64,000 nucleotides of DNA, taken from assembly GCA_025765595.1 (NCBI GenBank), contig JAIVFH010000032.1, positions 248,001-312,000 of the forward strand. The letters are read 5' to 3'. Position numbers and translations under genes: made by a program. The notes under the pieces were generated by a model. That model did no database searches. It was given only the letters and a program-made list of their open reading frames with translations, and was not told where the DNA came from. Positions 56,651 to 64,000 of the stretch are shown one piece after another. Each line of letters opens with the position of its first letter. Position 1 is the stretch's first letter. The DNA comes from Obelidium mucronatum. Its lineage: Eukaryota > Chytridiomycota > Chytridiomycetes > Chytridiales > Chytriomycetaceae.

Positions 56651-59576
56651 TCACCATCTCCATCCTGCAAGTGCCGCCATCCTTCTCAACCCTTCCTCCA
56701 CACCACCATCTTCCTCTCGAACCACTAAATGCACTCTCCGGAATTCCTCTCCACCTTCCACAATCCTTGCCATCTCTTCCACAGTGCAACTCTCCATCTT
56801 TGATGATTCACCAACCGTATCAATAACAAGGATGGGAATATGCTTCTTTGCTCCGCAATCAGCAACACGAGACAAGATCCTCTTGACAATCTCTTCCTCG
56901 TCTTCCTGAACACCCACCAGAACAACACTCTCCCACGATTCACAACCCTTCATGATCGTATGCCAGCCCTTCAACGTTCGCGAAACCCAAGAATCCAGAT
57001 CCTGCGCTTTGTAAAATATTGGCGGCGCGAGGTGTCCTTTGGTGCACCCTATTCGAGGACATGGAATTGTAGATTTCGCTTTTGCAGAGGAGTTGTGGGT
57101 TTGCCTTATATATGTTGGCAGAATTGTGGTCCAGAATTTATCTTGTTCTTCTTGGGTTTGTTGTGTTGGTTGGGATTGGGTCTGTTGTTGCTGTTGCTGC
57201 TGATTTTGTGGTGGTGATCGCTTTTGAGTTGACAGAGACGCGCTGCAATAGAGGCACTTCGGTTCTGGTTTGTTCAAATTCCCATAGAGTTCTACAGCGG
57301 GTGGGGAAAGCTCTAAAGTTGGTACGAGGCCCTCCACGGTTGTTGTGAATACATTTGCGAGAATATGTTGGGATTCAAGGTGAAGTAGCAGAGAATGTAC
57401 GAGTGGGGTTGATAGCTTTGTTGCAATAAGTGGGGAGTATGTTTTAGATAGACTGGAGTAGAATTGAGCTGGGCTCTGTGGGTGTGGTAATTCGAGGATG
57501 GATAAAAAAAAATAAGATAAACAAAATCAAGGTAAAGAAAGGAAACATGAAAAATACCAATAACGCATCTGTAATTGAAACTCGGTTCCCACCATACTGA
57601 GCGCCATCACTTCGACGTGGAAATGCTCTCTCTCCGAGAATGACGCAAACTCCTCCAACAATACTCCCGCTTTTCTTGGCCTCTGAAATCCTTTCAAGAA
57701 ACTTGACAAATCCTTCCACTGAAACATTCGCCTTCAGTCCTTGTCGACGCCTCACTTCCACAGGAATGCGGAGAATTTGCCTCTGTAGCCGACTTTTTCC
57801 ATTGACTGAATTTTCATGAAAGTTGTAACCAGGTTCTGGAGCAAGCAGCCCGAGAATTTCTTTGTGTATTAACGCGTCGTTGCGAATTGGTGATTGTTTG
57901 TAGTATGCCAATGGAGTTAACCCAGCGTCATCTATCATGGCACGAGAAACAGGCGACCCGTTTTTAACAAGAATTCGGATCGTTTCTACATAATTTTGCG
58001 GATTGTGTTGGCTGTCACTGGTTACTGAAGATACGCCCAAATCACATGCGACATGAAGAGGGGTTTGTGCGTTATCATTAATGCATGTCCCGAAATTCCA
58101 GTTTTTCTTCAAGCAAGAAAGGAAAAACGAGAGGATTTCGGGGAGATGAAGTTGGGCGGCTAAATGGAATGGGGTAGTTCCCAGCTCTGAACGAAAAAAA
58201 GAGTTATTTTTTTCGCTATACCAAAGACTCGAGAGACGGATTAATTTTTTTTTTACCATCGGGTTGTGTAAAGTCAGAGGCCTTGTCATTTTCCATCACC
58301 CACATCACAATCTCCAAGCTCCCAGACAAAACCGCCAAACGAAGGGGATAATTTGATGCGAGATCTAATGGTTTCAACATGGCATCGCTCTTGCTAGAAG
58401 AGCTCCAAAGTAGATTGACTAGAGCCATGTCTCCCAGTCGTATCGCCAACAGCAATGGAGTCATCCCATCCAAATTGTCTGCTACAATCAAAGGATCTAT
58501 AGTCACTTTCGTTTCTCTTGTATTGGTGGAAATCAACGAAGAAGATGAAGACACTGTGGACGAATTCGTGTTTCTTCGTTTTAGAGAATTCAAGGACGAC
58601 AAGGAAGCAGGAGACTTTATGACCGCGCGACACCGGTCCACCAAAAGAACCGCAGCCTCCCTACACTCGCTTTGAATGGCATAAAAGACTGCAGATCGGT
58701 TCCCAGAATCAAGCACCCGAAAATCACAAGGTGTGGATTGAAGAAGCCAAACGGCGACAGCATCGGTACTCTGAGACAAACAAGCAAGCATCAAGGCAGT
58801 TTTCCCATCCAAATCGGTGGAATCCACGTTGGCATGTAGTTTGACGAGTAACTTGACGACTTCAAAAGCATCTGGAGTCTCCCGGCATTTTTCCACAGCC
58901 ATCATTAATGCCGTTTTCCCTGTGACGGCGTTTTTCGCCTTTCCCATAGACAGACAGAGAATCGTGTTTGCTGCCAGCAGCAATCTTGAGTGTTTTTTTT
59001 TGGTAAGCAGAGTTTGCTTTTCGGATTCAAAGAACTCACTTGATCATAGCAACTGTATCCTTCCAATTCTCTTTTGTAATATTCGCAACCAATAAATGAA
59101 TTACATTCGATCCACTCTCATCAGAACTTGTAAACAGCAGTGAATCCACAAGTGAACCGGTTTCAGTGGAAACCAAGAATCGAACAGCAGCGAAATGGAA
59201 TGATTCAGCCGCGGCACAAAATACTGTTTTCCCAAAAGCGTCGCGTGGTGAATATTTCTTGGTTTTGGAGTGGAGCGTTTGAAACTGAGCGATAAAAATA
59301 AATAATAGAACGTCAATTCGAGTGTTGAAATGAAAAATACCTGAGCTGTTTGAGACGGATCTCGGGCCGCTCTGAAGAGGGATCTGTTTTTTTTTTTTTT
59401 GGAAAACAAGAGGCTATCAGAGCTTGTAGTGACAGAGTCCTTGCTGCAATTACTCACTCGACCTCAGCTGGATCTGCCTCAGTCTGTTTCCGAGGCGAGT
59501 TTTTCAGTCTGGGGATGTAAATCGAGGCTACTGCAACAACGGCTCCAATGCCAAGAATGGTCAATAGTTTGGGCAT
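56651..59576 (-). CDS. Membrane-anchored ankyrin-repeat protein with a degenerate sirtuin domain
   Basis: The start MPKLLTILGIGAVVAVASIY at 59576 is an N-terminal membrane anchor. Several exons of ankyrin repeats follow: KTALMMAVEKC, GKTALMLACLSQS, DGMTPLLLAIRLGDMALVNL, LGTTPFHLAAQLHLPEIL, AQTPLHVACDLG. After these, the order of blocks follows the sirtuin fold: SIVGGVCVILGERAF where GAGIS is expected, SPAQFYSSLSKTYSPL, STPLVHSLLLHLESQ, FTTTVEGL for TQNIDGLE, and VELYGNL where the catalytic HG motif should be. Zinc-binding pairs CLYC and CPRIGC are kept, then HLAPPIFYKAQDLDS for LKPDVVFFGE. NAD-binding and catalytic residues are thus replaced (His to Tyr) while the zinc site remains. The domain probably cannot deacylate and may bind partners. 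A Gln-rich insert separates the Cys pairs. The gene ends 114 bp from PRP19, in the same orientation. Confidence 0.7.
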
Positions 59577-59689
59577 CGTTGGTTGCATGAAAAAAGTTGT
59601 TCTTTATTCCAACAGAAAAACCCAACCATCCACAAAGTTAATAAAAAGTCAAACAGTGATTGTATCATTCTCATTTCATGTACAAAAAA

Positions 59690-61629
59690 TCAAGCACCCG
59701 TAATAACGACTTTACGTTCACTGGCACTTGCTGATGCAATCCACTTGGAATACCCACCAAACTTGAAGTCTGAAACAGCAGCAGAGCCCGGCGTAAACTT
59801 GATCAACTCATCCCACTGCTTGTTTCGGAATATGCTTTAAAGAGGTAGTAAAAATCAAAAAAACAATCAAGCACAGCCAAAAGAACAAAACAAACCTAAT
59901 CTGATCACAACAGGCAACACCCAAATAGCCAGCTCCATAATCGAACGCCACCTTATTCACACCCTTCTTTCCGCTGTACCCATCCGAGCCAGACACCTCA
60001 ATTGTGTGGAAGTTATCCAGTTTACGCAGGTCCCACAACTTGACGACATTGGAATCAGCCGAAGCAGTAGCAAAGTAATACCCATTTTCAGAAAATGACA
60101 TGCTGGTGATTTTCCCTGCAAGTTGTTTACTGGCATCTGTGAATGTGGCCACATTTTTGGCGCTCTTGAGTTCCCAGATTCGAACAATCGAATCTGTTGT
60201 TCCTGTACCAAGAATCAAACCATCAGGGTGCATAGCGACCGACGAATATGCTTTTTTTTGGAAGTGGTGAGTTTTTCTCCATCGAAAACCCAATAGAAAA
60301 CCCAACAAACCTTCTTTGCCGTCAGGGTGATTCGTCTTTGACACCTGAACTCCCTTCACCAAATCCAAAAAGGCCCACGAAGAATCCAAAGAAACACTCG
60401 CTCCATAGAGACCACTGGGATGAACAGCTACATCGGTAACGTCTCCAGAATGTCCTTTAATGACATGGGATGCTTTGCCCACACTCCATCCATCTCCTCC
60501 ATCAGACTTGATGTTCCAAACTTTGACGGTATGATCCACGCTTGCCGACACAAACGCGCTGCCTGCATGGGCTCCCTGGTCGATCCAACTGACAGCTGTG
60601 ACTTTCTTTGTGCCGTGCGCTTTCACGCTCGCGACTTGTGCCCCACTCTTCCAATCACTGACTAAAATGGTTCCATCGTTTCCTCCAGTCAAGACCCAGT
60701 TTGTCTTTTCGGACTCGGCTGCAGCTGGGAGCGAGAGGAGGTCGATTGAAGTGATTCCTGGGTGGGTTGTGCTGTGGAGGGATGGGACTTCAGACTGTTG
60801 TTTGAATGATTGGATTTCTTCAATGGTTGCGGTTCCGGCGGGAGCCTTTCTCTTCTTTCGTGTTTTGGAGAGACTACCAGTCAATTGTAGGTGGTCTTTT
60901 CAGTTGAAAGTGTTTGGAGACTGAAAAAGCAACTTACGTAGTTGAAGTCTCATCCAACACAGCAGCGATTTCTGCATTCACCCCAGCAATAGCATCGTCG
61001 TTTCCTTCATCCACGTCCATCTCGTTCCCAGAAGAAGATGAAGGAGCAGGAGCAGCCAGACCCCCAGCAGCACTTACGGCAGCCAAGTTCTCACGGGCAA
61101 CGTCTCGTTCCTTCACAAGCCGGGCAATAACTCTCTTTGCAGCGTCGTTCTCATACAAAGCATTCGACAGTTCCTGTCTGAGTTGTTGGTGTTGTTGCTT
61201 CAGCTGAAAGGTTTCCAGCATGATCGAGTCGTATTCATTCTGAAGAAGGGAGAGTAGAGAAGGAATCGAATTGACAGTTGGAGGACGCGGTTTGACGACT
61301 TTCGGGTCTTTTGTTTGTATTTTTGTGGTTGAAGTTGATTGAGCGTGCGTAGTTCAGAAAAATGACTCCACCACTAAGCTACTTCCGTGCTTCAAAAATT
61401 CAACGTACTTAATTTAACCGAAATCAAGTCATCTTCCGAGAGGTCATTGTCTGAGCCAGGCTCTTTGCCGCTTTCGGAAATAACTTTGAGAATGAGGCGT
61501 CGCTCGTACAGAAAACCCGACACGCGACTGACTACTGGATCTAAAGGAGGCTCTCCCGAGACTGAAAGAGGCGGTGGTGGTTGGTGGTGGGTGGGCCAAG
61601 CGCAAAGTAGACTTACTGGCACAGAACAT
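59690..61629 (-). CDS. PRP19: Pre-mRNA-processing factor 19 (U-box E3 ligase, WD40)
   Basis: Exon 1 is only 13 bp (61617-61629) and splices by GTAAGT/TTTCAG to give MFCAISGEPPLDPVVSR, the start of the Prp19 U-box; VYEKRLI-like LYERRLILKVISESGKEPG follows. Next come the coiled-coil tetramerisation region (LKQQHQQLRQELSNALYEND, AAKRVIARLVKERD) and a linker with acidic DVDEGNDD. The seven-bladed WD40 propeller runs from about 60750 to 59690, with WVLTGGNDGTILVSDW, FVSASVDHTVKVW, YFATASADSNVVKLWDL and the last blade ending WIASASASERKVVITGA. Prp19 is the scaffold and ubiquitin ligase of the NineTeen complex, acting in spliceosome activation and DNA repair in the nucleus. All splice sites are canonical. 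Its ATG is 28 bp from that of the divergent CRN gene. Confidence 0.95.
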
Positions 61630-61657
61630 TTACAAAACAAAACAACACAAAACAAAA

Positions 61658-64000
61658 ATGAGTTTGAAATTGTGGTGTGTGCTGAGCAAGGACAACACCC
61701 TGACGCCCATCGAAGTTGCTATCGACCCTACCGCTTCTGTCAGCAGTTTGAAGGATGCAATTCGTGCAAAAATGACTCCTGATCTCGACTATTTGCCTGC
61801 CAGTAGACTCACTCTCGTCAGAGTCTGCAATGATGTTTTGGGTGGGATGACCAAAAAAGAGCTCAAACAATCAAATGAGGCTCTCAGTCTAACAAGCTAT
61901 GGTGACGATCCTGAAGATCCCGATGTTGATGACGACGTATCCGTGTTCCATGATGCACCAGGAGTTTGTCTCGTGAAGGATAAGTTCCTCTTCAAGGTTT
62001 GTACTTTTTGCATCATCTCTGCTTGCTTGTCGCTCAATAGACTGTAAAACAACAGGTCATGAGCACAATAGAAACTGTGTCTTTCTTCACAGACTCCCTC
62101 CCAGCAAGACTTTGCCATGTGTTGGTTCTGGTTCCAAAGCAATCATGTAAGCGAAATTGTAGTGCTTTGATCACAATGTGACATGGTTTTGGATAACAGC
62201 ACCAACCAATTCTCTCCAGTCTCTCACTATGGAACTTAATTCAATTGTTTGGAAGAACTCATCGGTGATGCAGCACAAGCACTCTGCTGATATGCACCTT
62301 TTCCACTTGGATTCAGATTATTTGAATGACTCCGGATTGCCTGCAACCAAGCTTGTTCTCTATTGTCGCAGCAGGTTCCACGACCAATTTAATTTCCTGA
62401 AGGAACAAGTGATGCGTAATGCTCATCTTGGGTGGATTCTTGGACCACCAGGCACAGGGAAGTCAACCACCAGTCTCGCATTTATTTCTGTGATACCCGC
62501 CCTTTTTCCAGGATGGAAGGTCACATGGATTCATTTGAGTCGGCCAAATTACCCCGTCTGTGTTCGCTTCGATAGTGTCTCCAAAGCGTCGTGTATAATT
62601 CCAGGCACCAGCATTCGCTTAGTTCAGTCTATATTGAATGAAATAACTGGGAACCATGTTGTGTTCGTTGATGGATTTGCGTTGAATGGACTCAAACATG
62701 TTGAAGTACAGCAGTGCTGTTACGCTTGGCGTAAAGAAAATCCGACAACTCGGCGTCTCGTGGTTGTCTGCTCCATGTCGTCTCGTGGCAAAACAAGCCT
62801 GGATGATGACTCAATAGACCGTGTCAAGGAATTCTTTGTTTATTCGTGGAAGTTGGAAGAATACCTATTGGCGGCGCAATACGGCGATTTTATTGATGGT
62901 GTCAAGCAAAATCTCGACTCTTCAGTTTTAACAGAAGTACCACCATCCAATGTGTCGGAGATGCCCATTCTGCCCATTTCGTCGCAAGACCTTGTGATTT
63001 CAAAGTTTCATTTTGCTGGTGGTAGCTCGAGGTTCATGTTTCATTACCCAACCACCGTGGTGATTTCTTATCTTGAAGAGTCTGTTGATGGTGTGGGCGA
63101 TATTCTCCCTTATCTACAGGGAACTGTCGGAGATCGTTCCAAAAACGTCGTCAATCGGTTGTTTGGTTGTTATTCAAATAATGGCATCAAGAAATCCTTT
63201 ATAGTGAGCAAATACGCTGCTACTTTGTTGGCCATACGAAGGGGACCGGATTTGATTTCAAATATGGCACAAGCTACTTCGCAAGACAGAAACCCATCCA
63301 TGGATGGTTGGTTTTTAGAGATGTGGTTTTTCGCCAGTCTGCGAAAAGGTGGTTTACAAGTGTATCCAAAAGAGATTGATGGTGTCGCTGTTAAGCCTGA
63401 GTTTTGGGAGGAAACGCAAGACGTCAAAACATTGGACCCGACGAAAATTTCATCAATTCCAAATGGTGGAACTTGGTGGAAACCAGTGAAATGGAATCAA
63501 GGAGGATATGATGCAGTTCGTACGATAATCAATGGGTATGACGAAGAGCAAAAGAAGAGGCGCGGTAGCATCACATTCATTCAAGTTACTTCTGGTGATA
63601 CACATTCATTCAAAATTGAGTTCTTCTATCAGTTATTGCTGGCCCTCTCGAATTCGGAACATGGTTACATCATTGACGATCTGAAAATAATTTTTCTGGT
63701 GGAAAGATCCAAACTCCAAACATTTCAGATTAGCAATGTGACTGGGTCAGGTCTCTTACATGCTTTTAAATGGGCAAAATACGAAGAAACAAAGTTGGCG
63801 GCAGTTTATGGCGTTGATGGCTTCAGGCAATAAAATAATTGCAATCTTAAACTTCCAGCATGGCGATCCGCGTATTAAGAACTTGATTGAAGTGGAAGGT
63901 CGTCACCTTCTTTGGATTGATCTTAGCAAATGCAACACCGAGGGAGTCTATTTCGATTCAAGTCAGACGTTGGAATACTTGGAGACACAACAAAATAGTG
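61658..64000 (+). CDS. Crinkler (CRN) family protein with P-loop NTPase and nuclease-like domains (runs off the window)
   Basis: Exons 61658-61996, 62056-62146, 62200-63803 and 63859 to the window end. Exon 1 repeats the CRN header (MSLKLWCVLSKDNTLTPI, SVSSLKDAIRAKMTPDLD) nearly identically at DNA level to the gene at 54464. Exon 3 has the Walker A motif GWILGPPGTGKSTTS, a Walker B-like HVVFVDGF, and SMSSRGKTSLDDDS. Further on, GGYDAVRTII and TFIQVTSGDTHSFK look like a PD-(D/E)XK-type core in which the second acidic residue is replaced by Gln. This NTPase-plus-nuclease order is the common architecture of full-length CRN proteins. A stop at 63831 falls inside a 55-bp intron (GTTTAT at 63804 to CAG at 63858); after it HGDPRIKNLIEVEG continues in frame, so the gene extends past position 64000. 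No signal peptide is present. Confidence 0.85.

Overview
The window is nuclear DNA of a eukaryote, most likely a zoosporic (chytrid-type) fungus. Genes carry many short GT-AG introns (about 45-135 bp), spacers are often under 120 bp, and the standard code fits every gene read. Axonemal genes (SPATA17-like, CCDC40-like), a class C GPCR, a DHCR7-type sterol reductase, two Crinkler (CRN) genes, and fungal housekeeping genes (VRG4, PRP19, UTP11, siroheme synthase) together point to a flagellated fungus. This placement is inference from gene content; no rRNA is present.

Layout. 0.7-12.7 kb: lipid and Golgi/cofactor genes. These are an acyltransferase-PAP2 lipid phosphatase fusion cut by a 58-bp duplication, an OCH1-like GT32, a bifunctional siroheme synthase, a wax-synthase-like acyltransferase, and two VRG4-like GDP-mannose transporters on either side of a tandem GST. 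13-20.6 kb: a frame-broken protein kinase, a TIR-domain protein divergent from a GNAT acetyltransferase, and a GABA-B-like class C GPCR. 20.7-32.2 kb: two tail-to-tail tricalbin/E-Syt-like genes, each with an SMP domain and six C2 domains. 32.5-34.6 kb: two secreted/surface proteins, one made of a Cys-rich ING repeat. 34.9-41.7 kb: UTP11 and two flagellar genes. 41.9-47.4 kb: DHCR7-like reductase, tRNA-Pro(TGG), a membrane protein with a methyltransferase-like domain, nuclear-encoded mitochondrial uS3, and an EXORDIUM-like secreted protein. 47.6-48.4 kb: a non-autonomous transposon with 271-bp inverted repeats, 9-bp target duplication and a captured helicase fragment. 48.6-54.5 kb: a transmembrane double-SH3 protein and an ABCG transporter. 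54.5-64 kb: two CRN genes, a chimeric gene relic, an ankyrin/degenerate-sirtuin gene, and PRP19.

Two sequence-wide points. First, several genes (kinase, GST, ABCG, GPCR, siroheme synthase) show apparent single-base frame breaks while neighbours (tricalbins, VRG4, CRN, PRP19) read cleanly, so each break could be real decay or assembly error. Second, three short, very GC-rich coding islands (about 13.1-13.4, 45.3-45.7 and 50.7-51.0 kb) stand out from an otherwise AT-leaning sequence.

The most interesting signals are: the Pack-MULE-like element; CRN first exons that stay nearly identical at DNA level up to a sharp breakpoint and sit 7 bp after, or 28 bp from, unrelated genes; the ankyrin-sirtuin protein that has lost sirtuin catalytic residues; the acyltransferase-phosphatase fusion; and the covarying mini-hairpin array.
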